Shown here: positions 49,201 through 60,230 of the stretch, piece after piece
How the letters are laid out: each line of letters opens with the position of its first letter
Position numbering within the stretch: the first letter of the stretch is position 1
Source: Linepithema humile
Lineage: Eukaryota > Arthropoda > Insecta > Hymenoptera > Formicidae
DNA: 64,000 bases
Assembly (NCBI RefSeq): GCF_040581485.1
Contig: NC_090128.1
Location: 25,574,931 to 25,638,930, forward strand
Direction: 5' to 3'
Translations under genes and position numbers: made by a program
Notes under the pieces: generated by a model
Database searches by the model: none
The model's input: only the letters and a program-made list of their open reading frames with translations
What the model was told of the DNA's origin: nothing

Positions 49201-50229
49201 ACCTGTAACACTTTTGATAATCTATTTTCTTACAATCCATATTTGTAAATCTTTATGTGTTGTACTTTTTAATTTAATAATTAAATACTTTCTTCATTGC
49301 TCTAACATTGCCTTGTGACAGATAAAACAATATTTTTTCGACCTTCAGACTGTTACAATCTGATTAATCAATTGAGAGGGTCAATACAATAATAATAGCT
49401 GGATGACCCTCAAGATCAGTTCAATAATGATACAGCGTAGAGGAAATTGTGTGTACAATGCATAATAACTAAGGTTTTTCCAGTTAATAAAGAAACCAAC
49501 AATATTGTTGAAAAAGAGATGTATAAAAAATTACATGTTACAGAAATCTTAACTTTTTCTATAGATACTATATGATATTTCAAAAATTCATTAAGAGTCA
49601 TTAATGGGTCATTATTGTTTTTATATATATAATGAATTATTAAATGTTCTTTAAAACGTATTTCTTTAAAAACACACAAAACCATTCTTCTCACTTTGGC
49701 AATATATATTGCAACTGTTTACTACAAAAATTACTTGTTTTAGAAAGGTTATTTATTAAAAATATTTGTTAGAAATTTTATGTTTATCAATACTGTAATT
49801 AACACTAATATCGTAAAACTATATAGGCATTGTTAGAATATTATTTAAGAAAAAAAATTTTAAAGCCATTTAATAATTCAAATTTTACATGAGATTCTCA
49901 AAAACGCATTTATTACTTGTTTTTAGACAAGAACACCAATTATTGCTATATATTGAACATCTACTGTAACATATGTCATGCATTAATACCATGACACCAG
50001 TGCTCAAAACAGTAATATACTGGTGAACTGTGCACATAGTATTACAAGAAATACTGAATGTAAATTACCTGATATAGTAGTGCATAAGCTTTGCCAAAGA
50101 AGTCATACTTTTGTCTGCGTATATACATTTGCACATTTTCTTAAATTCTGAGACCCATGGAAATAATTCTATAATTGTTGATTTTGCGTCGTCACTGTTT
50201 AGTTTAGACCCTCCTTCATGGTTAAACAT
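43230..50229 (-). CDS. unrecognised 1629-residue protein, paralogue B
   Basis: Family not recognised. Exons in order are 50229-50069, 48940-48823, 48689-48545, 48456-48369, 48005-47633 and 47234-43230, all phase-consistent. Exons 1-5 encode about 295 residues that align with paralogue A: ELFPWVSEFKKMCK, SETLLLFLYIYRELSE, YLNHMSDLLALYIDMELK and NIMYVRYLLIYSLWRKV. Exon lengths (161, 118, 145, 88, 373) and phases mirror those of A (167, 121, 154, 85, 370). The 4-kb last exon codes a Ser/Asn/Glu/Lys-rich, probably disordered region. It has a SIM-like KILLIDLTTD near residue 371, basic clusters (KPKVLPRKKIKK, KRKSRK), a Cys/His-rich segment (about 1235-1346) and a basic tail (ESKRRRKKTSR). Basic clusters, SIM and the absence of a signal peptide suggest a nuclear protein; function is unknown. 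Confidence 0.85.
44080..44415 (-). other. Cys/His-rich segment in paralogue B
   Basis: About 110 residues dense in C and H: CGIQGCSGIHSHPHEV, HKHCTSVSCSL, SCGRSHCSCLNC, YDIVTHCRQCI and DSHVSC. Spacings such as C-x-C-x2-C and H-C-x2-C could form metal-binding sites, but I cannot match a named zinc-finger class. It is absent from paralogue A. Confidence 0.6.
46980..47009 (-). other. SUMO-interaction-like motif in paralogue B
   Basis: Encodes KILLIDLTTD, a classic-looking SIM core (I-L-L-I-D-L-T plus acid). It is followed within about 10 residues by a basic KKRKSRK cluster, as in paralogue A (KVKRKKIK). Conservation in an otherwise diverged disordered region suggests function. Confidence 0.55.
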
Positions 50230-51179
50230 TGCGTTTTTGATATCTAAACATCGATCAAGATTTACAAAATCTTTAGCAAGTCAGCCGCAGAAAACACAAA
50301 AAAATCGGACAATGATAACGTACACAAAAAGACGGACAACGATTACGAACGGGTTTTCATAAAATCCTCGCACACACAATGTGTTTAAAGATATTAAATT
50401 TCAATTAGAATATCAATGTAGCAAATATTTCCAATGCAAGTGAAAATTTCGTACCATATTTTATCAAGTGCGGAAGCGTTTAACGAAAAAGTGGTTTCGC
50501 CAATTAAGGAAACGCGTACCGGTTTTATTCGAAACAGCGATTGCCGATTGCCCAATCGATGCAGACGGTATCGTATCGCAATAATCGGATTTGTGCAGAG
50601 TTTTATTCATCGGAACGATGCCGCATCGATCAAAGAGAATAGCGTTCATTGTTATTCTACGCCAAAAATCGTTAGATCATCGTACATAATTCATGTACAT
50701 TTTAAAACTACCCATCATTTTCTTGAAACCCTGACCATTCTTAACATCTGCCGTGGCAGGTGCCGAGAGACCCATGCAGACTATAAATTGCCCAAAAGCC
50801 GGTTATACATTTCTGTAACGTTCACAACTGAACAGCACGTTTCCCAAGCCGTGTTTTCGAAGTTACCGCGAATCAAACTTTTCAAACTTGTAAAAGCCGT
50901 TATTGAAATTTCCGAATTAAAGTTGTATTAATTGGCGTTCCGTTAACGAGCGCACGACGATTAGCGCGAGTCGCCGAATGCCACCGTGAAAGCTGATAAA
51001 GTAATATTGTCGCGAAAGAACGGACATGCCGATAGTAAATCCGGAGGACGCGTATCGATTGTCTTGGACGTCGAGCGACCAGCGAATTCGTGGAACATTC
51101 TCCTCGCGTGTGTGTTCGTTTGCAACCCTCTCTGTCGTAATTATTTTTAGAAAAAAAGTGCAAAGTAAATAACAATATG
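50230..51179. promoter_or_regulatory. upstream flank of paralogue B
   Basis: Moderately AT-rich near the gene, becoming CpG-rich past about 50500. The 165-codon ORF at 50434-50931 (+) has no recognisable domain and no codon-use support. Promoter activity is inferred only from position. Confidence 0.35.
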
Positions 51180-52620
51180 CGTCGACGACGTTTATTTTTC
51201 GCTTATCATCGAGACGCAACGCGTGTTCGTTCGGAGCGCGAGCACGCGTAAAACCGCGAACTACAACGTGACGCGCACGAACACGTTTTCATTTTCGTCC
51301 GAAGGACGCGCGGTTGTCCTCCAGAGGTCGATGCACCACACTTTCATTTCGTATCACGTCGTCGGCACCGTTCATCAGCACCGAAAAGCATCGTCGGCTT
51401 ATTGTTTGCACAGATCAAGTTGGAGCTTAATCACAAACACGCGGCACGCGCGTGAAAACGAGCGAGCGAGCAGCCGGGAATGCCATGCGGCTGGCGCGTT
51501 GCACCGGACGCGAGTGGAGTTCGTCGAAGGCCGTGACGAACAATAGTTGAATGACAGTGATGATAATCGGTGAATCGATCGCGACGAGTTGATTGCGTGC
51601 GGAGGCTCGCATGAAACGTACTCGTAAACACAACGAATCGCGCACATCGTCTTGATCGTCTTCCCTCGAGAAGACGCAAAGGAATATACACGTTGCTCGA
51701 TCGCGCGACGTAGAGGATGATGCACCACGTACCTTGTACCGCGCCAATTTGCTCGCCACTCACGGCTGCCGCCGCCTCCGGCGCGGCGCAGTTCATTTTG
51801 CGGGTACGTCCGTTATATCTGGGTATTACGTAAAAGCGTCCCTCCTGGTCACAATGTACCTCATGTTAGGGGGATCGAACCAAGACTACTATCGCGTCCG
51901 CGTTTCTACACGTACTGCGCTCACGTCAACGGCCATATTAACACTGACGCTTGGCGCGACTACCGCGAGAGAGCGTGCACTACGCCCCACCGTCGCCACC
52001 ACCGACTGGCGCTTCGATTCTTCCTTTTTTTTCTATGTTTTTTTTATCTGTTATCCGGCATTTGTCACGATGCGTTCTGTCGCTTCACGGCAACAGTGGT
52101 CTCTCTCTCTTTTTCTCCCGCTTTATTTCCCTTTCTCTTTTCCTGTTTTCCAGCCTCGCTTTTCTCTTTCCCTTCGTTCGTCTCGTTGCTGCGATTTCTG
52201 TGACACGCGAGCGCGTCGGTCTCGTACTGTCGCGAGGACGCGCGCGGCGTTGCCGCAGCGCGGCGGCGGCTATCGATGTCGGGCGCATTCGAAACTTCGA
52301 TACTCGTCGTTCTCTCTCTCTGGCGCGCGCGCGCGCGTCTTGTTCCTCGCTCCGTCAGTCTCGCTTCCTCACAGAGGTTACTAGCGCCGGCGGCGCGGGG
52401 TTTCAGAAATGAATGGCTGATTCGTCGGCCGCCCAGGTAACCCGGCCAATGGAAACGCGTTGCACGCGCGGCGCGCAAATCACGAACCGAGGACACCGTT
52501 ATCCCTCCCCCGCGGCAGGCCCAATCAGATACGAGCAATTAAGTAATTGCGGCGCGCGGGGCACACGCGCGCACGGAAACGCGCGGGCGCTTGCTAGCCT
52601 ACCCTAGCCTAGCTAGCAAT
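51180..52620. promoter_or_regulatory. 1.4-kb CpG island, strand and gene unknown
   Basis: Very CpG-dense DNA with a CT-rich run (about 52090-52180) and a TC/CG alternating run (52309-52338). Many overlapping ORFs exist on both strands, as expected from GC-rich sequence lacking stop codons; none shows a domain. It may be the paralogue B promoter or a first non-coding exon of a neighbouring gene. Confidence 0.4.
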
Positions 52621-53490
52621 GGGTACTCAACCCAATACTGGCTCGCAATTTTCGAGCGAGCACCGGAGAACGGGTGCTCTCGTTGAATAGGTATCGATAC
52701 GCACTTCGGGAATATTAACATAGCCGCAAGACTCGCGAGAATTCAGACGAGCAACGGGGGCGACTATCGATTCGAGTGCAGTCAACAGACCATGTTTTGA
52801 AATCGCGTGTTTTTGGAGAGCGTAAATATAAGTTTGCCTTTTTTTCCCACTATTACTGATCATATCTGTTGATTACGCAGTAATGATCTATAATTTGGAA
52901 AAAAACGGAGAAACAGATAAGTAAAAGAGTGATACTATTTTCCAATAAGGGCAAGCATCATAAAAAAAAAATGACCTATACTCTGGTTAGGTTAGTGACA
53001 CTGATTTAACTCATAGTACACTGCCAGTACTGACAATTCATGGTTCATATTACATAAGTTGTTGGCATTGTCAGTGCATTTTGGAACACAGTCTTTATAC
53101 CAATTTTGCATTATCTTAATAAATATAAATAATACAAAATAATATTTTAACAGAATCGTAATTAGAAAATACAAAGTTTTCAATGCAATATAAAATGCAA
53201 CATTGCGAGAACAGTATAAAATATTGTACATTAGGTAAGTTTTTCAAAATATCCGTATCAGTATTTTAAAAGTATAGATTAATTGTGGCTATACATGTAG
53301 ATTAGCGTTGAGAATTCTGCAATAAAACAAAATAAAATTTGAAATAAATAATTAAGAGAAGTAATGATTTCTCGCTGACAATGAGTTAATTTAAAGCTGT
53401 TAATGTCATGTGAATTTAATTAACATGGAAGTAATGAGTCTGGGCAGTCTCTCGTGATTGCAATGAATTTTATTAAAGAGTTATGTATAA
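52621..53490. other. AT-rich interval, nothing recognised
   Basis: Intergenic AT-rich DNA between two CpG-rich islands. No gene, repeat family or RNA seen. Confidence 0.5.
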
Positions 53491-53499
53491 CTTTACATT

Positions 53500-54000
53500 T
53501 AATGCAAACTTCGCTGACTTTATCATGTTCGAGTTGCGGGCGTCTAATTCGATATTTCGCGCGAGAGCATCGCTAGAACGCCTGTATGCCGCGCGGACGC
53601 GCACGAACGGGGTCGTGTTATATACCGCACTCGAGTCGCATTCGAGAGCGATGCACGCGCGGAATATTCATACATTTCGCGGGTCTCAGCACGGTGCCTG
53701 CGCCGCTTCTCGCGATTCGCATCGATCCATCCGCGGATCTTTGCGATTGCGTTCACCGGCATGTGCACATCGCGTCGCGGGGATACACGGACGCGCGCGC
53801 GCGCGCGCGCACGTGTAGGACGTTTGATGGATGTTCCAAGAAGTATACGCGCGTCGAATATTCGCAATTCGAGCGCTACCGATGGCCCGCTTGTTGCCAA
53901 TGCCATTTGTCATCCCCCGTCGATCCGCTCGCGCGAATATTAAGCTATATGTCGACTTGCGAATAAAAATTGCGCGAATCGACAGCGACTTGCACTTACA
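53500..54000. promoter_or_regulatory. CpG-rich patch with (CG)n run
   Basis: About 500 bases of CpG-rich DNA containing a (GC)n run at 53792-53810. ORFs on both strands are low-complexity and mutually overlapping. Possible regulatory island. Confidence 0.35.
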
Positions 54001-55610
54001 CACAGCTCTTCGTTGATGTTCGACGTGAACATATTGGTTTTAATTTCGGAGGAGATAAATCTACAAGTGTAAAAAATTGTTTAGGCCATTTGTAATACTG
54101 CCACGATTTGTGATTATTTCTTAATAAGTATTTATTAATTATAAATATAATTAAATGTTTTATTTACGGTTTATTAGTAAAAATTGTATTTGAAATTAAT
54201 TTAATATTGATATAATCCTTTTATTTACTAATTCGTAAAAAACGTCATTTTTTACAAAAATCAAATTTGTTGAAAGATTTTTCTCGTTTCAGGAGATCAG
54301 AAAGTTCAAGATGTTTTCTTGAAAATACTTGAATACCCATGTGCTCGTCCAATATTCCGACTTTTCCTCGTTTATTATCGAGATCGTATTCAACATAAAC
54401 ACAGGATGAGGGTCAGAGAGCTATATTTGGTGTTGGATGTACACGGATGTATGCATGGAAGATGTCTCTCGATAAGGTCAATGAGCGAATCTCGTTTCCG
54501 AACTCAAGTACGTATTTCGTTTTTAGCCATACAGCATTCATCTTGATATGTTCTTCGAGTGTAAAGAAAATCTGCTTCCCATTTTATATCTGGATTAAAT
54601 ATCTTCATATTTTTTAGAGCCAGCAAGAGAGGTCTCAAGTGCTCTCTCGGCATATCCGATGTCAAAGGTCGAAGGTCGAGAAATGAATACGCCTACGCGA
54701 GGAGTGTTAAATATTGAGAAATTGTGAGAGATGCACGAATAATCTAGTAATATAACGCATAACGGGAATTCTCGTATTATGTCGAATGCCGCGCATTTTT
54801 ACTTCCAAACATCTCGATATTGGAACTTTTACAGCAAGGAGGCGGTAACGAAAGCGGCCGTTTTCCCTTTTTGCTTGCCTCTACCTCGCTGCAAGATAGA
54901 CAGGGTAATTGCAGTGCCTCGTCGTACGTACCGCTTGTACGTATATAAAGAGCTTGTTTACCTGGCGGGCAATCGTACGAAGACTAACGTACCTCGTTCC
55001 AAACGTGCACTTTGAAAATATCGCTCGAGAGCCATATGCGTCTCAGACTATCTGCTTTAGGTACGTCGTCGTTCATATTAAGCGTCGAGCGCGCTTTTCA
55101 TCTCGGAATATGGAGCAATTCAGAAAAGTCGGTCGACGGAACGATATAATTGCGAAACGTAACCGCGTTACATTAATAGGTTCATGTAGCGTTCTTGCTT
55201 TACATAATAATTAGGGATAATTAACAACTTTAGTTTTATGCTAAGAAATGCAGCTAAGAAATGTGCACCTTGACCTTAGTTACTTTCAGCGTTTAATACG
55301 AAATATTATCATATAAACTTCGTCTAATGGAAATTCGTGTAATAATCGTATTCGAGATGTGAAATATCGTACGATCTCGCTTGAATATATGATTACTTTT
55401 TTCTTCGTGCAGTTTTTAATATCTGTATTTGGTCTCTATATAATAACGCAATTAGAATAGTTGATAAATATAATTTAGTCGAGCCTTCAGCTACCTTTGA
55501 AAAAATTATCCCTCTTCAAAACATAACTTTAGCCTACTTGTACAAAATAAACTAATCGGTGGTCTTTCTAAGAGCAATTACTGGAAGCAATTTGCTCGTA
55601 CTTTCAGAGA
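54001..55610. other. mixed-composition intergenic DNA
   Basis: No supported gene. Short ORFs (54319-54546, 54779-55015, 54909-55214) lack splice structure or motifs. Confidence 0.45.
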
Positions 55611-56544
55611 GTACTGTAAATTAGCCGCGGCAAGTGTACCGGCGTCGCATGTGACGTGCACAGTACACGTAATTTCCTCGTCGATTATGTTCCAGCAACA
55701 TAACAGCGCTTCTGTCAGTTTCCTGCCCAGGCGCACGGTACGAAACCACTCTGGGCCGGTTAGGAAGAAGGGTGCCGGAAGTCCCGTGGAAAAGGGCCGG
55801 AAGTATCCTGGCGGCTGGAAGAGACCAGACCTACGGCATCGCTCAAAGGACCATTCCCCTCTTCGTGCTCGTTACCGCCGAACCATGCCATGAAGTATAG
55901 GGCCACAAAGCGAAGTACAACTCTCGACTACACGCAGTTCGCTCGACAAGCACGTCCGTAAGCGCCGCCCCGAGCACCCGGTGTGTCATCAAACATCAAC
56001 GACGTCGACAATCACGGCGACGTCGACGACGGTCAACAACAGCAACCGCCGTCCGACTCCCACGCCGAATCTCATCGACCTTTCGAAGTTCGTAGAAAGT
56101 GTGTCCTACGAATGGCGCGCAAAGGGAAAGGTCGATTCGATGAAATGATGAAAAGAAAAAGAAGTAGAAACGAAGAAGGCAAAAGTGCTTTCGTTCATCG
56201 ATGCCGTCAAATCCAACTATTCTCCTAAAGAAGGATTTTAAATATACAAAGCAACACCAAACATTGAGTCAAAATTAAAAGGTATGTACAAGAAAAGGTA
56301 TGTACAGCATATTTTGATACTTTTACACACAGCCATGAAAGAGCGAGGAAGAAGGAGAAAAATACCATGGAGAGACGGGGAAAGCGCTCGCGTACGCCGC
56401 CTCCCGGTGCGCTTGCGCTTTCCGTCAGAAAGCTCGGTTCGTTCTCTCGGTCCTCGTCGGTCGTAGCCGTGATCCTCCGTTCCGCCGGTGTCGCCCACCT
56501 CGGGCTCAGTGAGCCGGTGTGTGAGCGCCGCGACGCCTAGAACA

Positions 56545-56653
56545 GCACTGTCGTCGTCGTCGTCGTTTTCGTCATCGTCGTCCTCGTCGGCGTGGATTTG
56601 GCGACGGCCCTACGTTCTCCTCGTCCTCGTCCTCGTCATCGTCGTCCTCGTCG

Positions 56654-56685
<32 letters not shown>

Positions 56686-56692
56686 ATTATGG
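56545..56692. repeat. (CGT/TCG)n trinucleotide tract
   Basis: Imperfect TCGTCG/TCCTCG repeats of about 150 bases. They encode Ser or Val runs on + and an Asp/Glu run on -. Confidence 0.88.
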
Positions 56693-57401
56693 TCGATCTC
56701 GATCAAGCGAAGTTTGTCTTCGGCCTTTACTTCTTCTCTGTGCTCACCGGCCTTGTCATCGACACCGTCATTGCTCATTCGTCATTATCATCCTTGATAT
56801 ACGGTGACGATCGTGTTGATTACACTCAGGGGATACGCGACATTATCCAGGAGACAGTCGATTTTACCCGGGAGACACGCGGGCGGTTCCGTGCGTGAGT
56901 CGCAGTCGGCGCGGGAAGAGAGACGGACGAGTGCAGTACTACCCTGGCCCTCCCTGTCCCCCTTCTCTTACTCCGTCCATCTGCCTCTCCTGTTTCTCTC
57001 TTTCTCTTTCCGCCCTCCTTCTCTTTCTCTGTATATGCACGCTCTCGCCCTCTGTTGCATCCCTTGCCGCCGCTGCCGCGGTCACCGTTTTCGTCGCTTT
57101 CTCTCTTTCTCTTTCTCTCATTTTCGATCACGCTCGCCCGTCACACAACGGAATTACGCTGCCTGTATCTTGCACCGTGCTCCGGTCGCCGTACTGTCGC
57201 CGTACTGTCGCCGTCTTCTAATTGTTGGCTCACGTGTTACGTTACGGACATATAGCGTTTCCAGATCTCCATTTCATGCATCCCGTGAGTTCTCCTGTTC
57301 GTTCCGGTCTCTCCCGACGCCGAGAGACGACGACCGCGCAGCAGGGGCGAGTGGAACGGCGAGTGAGAGCGTGAGGGATAGAGGAGTGAGTCAGAGGGAG
57401 C

Positions 57402-57492
57402 GCTAGAGAGAGGGAGAGAAAAAGAGGTAGAGTGAGAGAGAAAGAGAGAAAGCGAGCGAGCGAGCGAGAGAGAGAGAGAGAAAGAGAGAAAG
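57402..57492. repeat. imperfect (GA)n tract
   Basis: GAGAGAGGGAGAGAAAAAG…GAGCGAGCGAGAGAGAGAG, about 90 bases of purine-rich repeat. Confidence 0.85.
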
Positions 57493-58060
57493 GAAGATCG
57501 CGAAACGCGACGCGTAGAAGAGGACGAAAGATGTGTAAACGCCGTGGCGTTGTGCCTGTCGTGTCCGCAGGACCTCCGAGGTGGACACTCGTGTAAGAAA
57601 ATGTATTCGCGTGACGGTCCTTAAACCTCGCCCCGGGCATTCTCGTGCATAGAGAGGGAACGGGAGGTAGGGAGTGGGAGAGAGGAGCTAGGACGCCTGT
57701 TACGGGCAGGGAGGGCGTTAGAGCGAGAGCGCGGGAAAGAGGGACAGAAAGGGACATAGAGGGTGGCTGGGAGGGGGACGTACGACAGAGAAGATAGCGA
57801 TGCTCGAACGTGATGCTATGCACGACCGCGAGGGTTGTTCCGAACGACGACGGTAAACCGAATGATCATTTGATTCCTTTTGGATTGCGTGATATGTATA
57901 CGCGCAAAAGCCGCATCCTGCGTGTTGCTGCGAGCGCGCCTTGCGGTTGTCGGACGGTGAACAACGCGTCGGCGGATGACAGGCACCCGGCGAGGGTACG
58001 TCAAGCCGATACGTTTTTGTCCCGTCTCGACACACGCTCGCTCGCTCGCTCGCACTCACA

Positions 58061-60230
58061 CGAGATTTTGTCGATGTTCTGCATAATCGTTCTTACGTAC
58101 TCGTCACACGCTTGCACGCAATTACTGTTGGTGTATTTGCTACTTGAGATGATCGATGTATGCACGTTGGTGGTGTTATTGTCTGGCGCGATTTGTATCT
58201 TACCGACAACGATCTGTGCTTGCGTCGTTAATTGATTCCCATAAATTCAAAAGAATACAAGTAATTTGAAAGAATTTTTATTTGTTTGTTATATAACACC
58301 TTGCAATTATTTTAAAACATAAATAGAACAGTTAAAGCCTATTTTAAACATTTATTCAAACTTTATTCAATTTTTAATTCTTGGCACTTGGATTGTTTTC
58401 ACTTTATGGGATTCATTTAGCGTCGTGTTCACCGTTAAATGTTGCCGTCCAATTCTAAGTTTTATGTACAATATGAAGACTGCCTTCGATGTAACGTCGT
58501 GGGATGAGAATTAAATAGATTTAACTAAATGTATAATGTGAATACGAATCAATGGACTCCACCTGATATATCCTTACAACATGAATGCATGTACATATAT
58601 GGATAGCTTTTATGATGAAAGGATTCAAGAGCATTTATGTTAAAACTGTGTGAGAAATAGTCTCTTACACTTATTTCTAGAGGAAAAATAAAATAACATT
58701 TTATATTTTACAAGAACACAACTTACGGCATAATATTGCACGCTTTAATGCATCTACTTAACTAATTAATAGATTAACGATGTAATCCATAAATATATTT
58801 GCATTTATATATGAAAAAAGAATCATTCAGTCGTATTCAAGTAAAAATATGTCACATGAATTTGCAATATTTTTCGTTCATCTATTCGCGATTGATCAAT
58901 AATAAAGGCTTTCATTACCCTTTTACGCGGTCTATCGATTTTATAAAAAAGAATTGTAAAAATTTGCTTTTATTACGACCTGTTGAACGCCGCAAAAGAA
59001 TTTCCTTGTTATAGCTCCAGAAAAGTACATATTCTTTACCAATGAGAATAGTCAGGAAATCGCATAATGAAATACATCATGCGAGAATAAAGAGAGTTGC
59101 ATAAGCTTAACGTGAAAAACGATGGAAATATTAATTTCCTACTAAGTCAAGCTTCATATTTATACGAATCCACAAAAGTGACAAGTCCAGTAATAATTTA
59201 CTTGCTTATCTTTTTCAACGAAAATAACTTCGTACTTAACTCACCTCTTTATTGATTTCGTATGCTCGCAACGATAATATCCATGAGAAATTAATCCTTT
59301 TTTTTTTTATTTTAACTTGCTGCATTTTTAGATTTTTTATTCTTTTCAATTTTTTCTTATATTTATGGAATGCTTTATCGGAAGTAACCATTGGTCTTTT
59401 TTAGCATTAATATACTGTAGGTATGGAATGATCGTGTAATTATCGTGCATTCTCAGAATGTTCTGCTACGTAGATATAAATGATAAAAATAAAATGTTAA
59501 AATAATATACCATTAATATATCTTTCGCAGCAATTAAAAAAAAAATTGTTTATTTGTGCATATTTAAAAGTCAAAAGAGTGATAAGTTTTATATATAACC
59601 ACGTTCTCTGTACAATCTATTAATACTAAAAGAGCTGATGATATTTCAGTATATATGTATACATTTCACTCGCGCTTTATAACACCACGTATTAATAGAA
59701 CGCGAAAGGAATAAATGCTTGCGTTAAACGTCGCTTATATAGAAACGTTCGCGTCTGTTTGTATATACATATATGGATTTTTACAAATACGTATAGCATT
59801 ATAAGGAGCAAATCACAAAGAATTGACAGTATAAAAAATAATGAAAGAATATGCCTTAACAAAACGTACGTAATACGGGATAACAAACATAATACTGAAA
59901 ATGTAAACAATATGCAAATTACGGAATAAAAATAAAGAGCAAATATGAAATTCATAAAAATTTCAAAACTCGTATTTGAGAAATAGCAGTTTAGCCTTTT
60001 ATGATTTTCAATTTTATAAATTGTGCTTCGAGTGTGTTACTTTGATGTGGTTTCGAATACTAAAATACTAATTTGGAGATAAAACAAAAAAATCGTGCAA
60101 TGGCAAGGATGTAAAGGGTAAAAATGTGGTACGCGCAATATAAAATTATTGATAAAGTAAAATGAGGCGTAATATATCTGTAATTTGGCGTTTATCTGAA
60201 ATGTAACGTACGTTGTAACCGGATATATTA
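58061..60230. other. AT-rich interval, nothing recognised
   Basis: Intergenic AT-rich DNA with poly-T stretches (about 59299-59308) and no gene-like structure. Confidence 0.5.

Larger units (their letters stand above)
55611..58060. promoter_or_regulatory. 2.4-kb CpG-rich island with trinucleotide and GA repeats
   Basis: Largest CpG-rich block in the window. It holds a (CGT)n/(TCG)n tract (about 56545-56692), CT-rich DNA (56960-57120) and a (GA)n tract (57402-57492). ORFs abound on both strands; the only one with some non-repeat character is discussed in the findings. Likely a promoter or 5' UTR region of a gene outside the window. Confidence 0.4.

Noticed and set aside
50434..50931. 165-codon plus-strand ORF upstream of paralogue B
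   Set aside because: No recognisable motif, no paired ORF or splice signals, and a composition typical of non-coding DNA.
51734..52412. Plus-strand ORFs of 216 and 153 codons in the CpG island
   Set aside because: Two overlapping frames plus minus-strand ORFs are all open here. They are Ser/Phe/Arg-rich from CT and CG repeats, with no domain.
55983..56228. 81-codon ORF with a QQQQ run
   Set aside because: No domain. It begins in repeat-like GC-rich DNA and shows no splice partner; it could be part of an unknown 5' exon, but there is no support.
56804..57823. ORFs of about 100-200 codons on both strands
   Set aside because: Low-complexity Ser/Leu or Arg/Glu reads through CT/GA tracts in GC-rich DNA; no domain or splice support.
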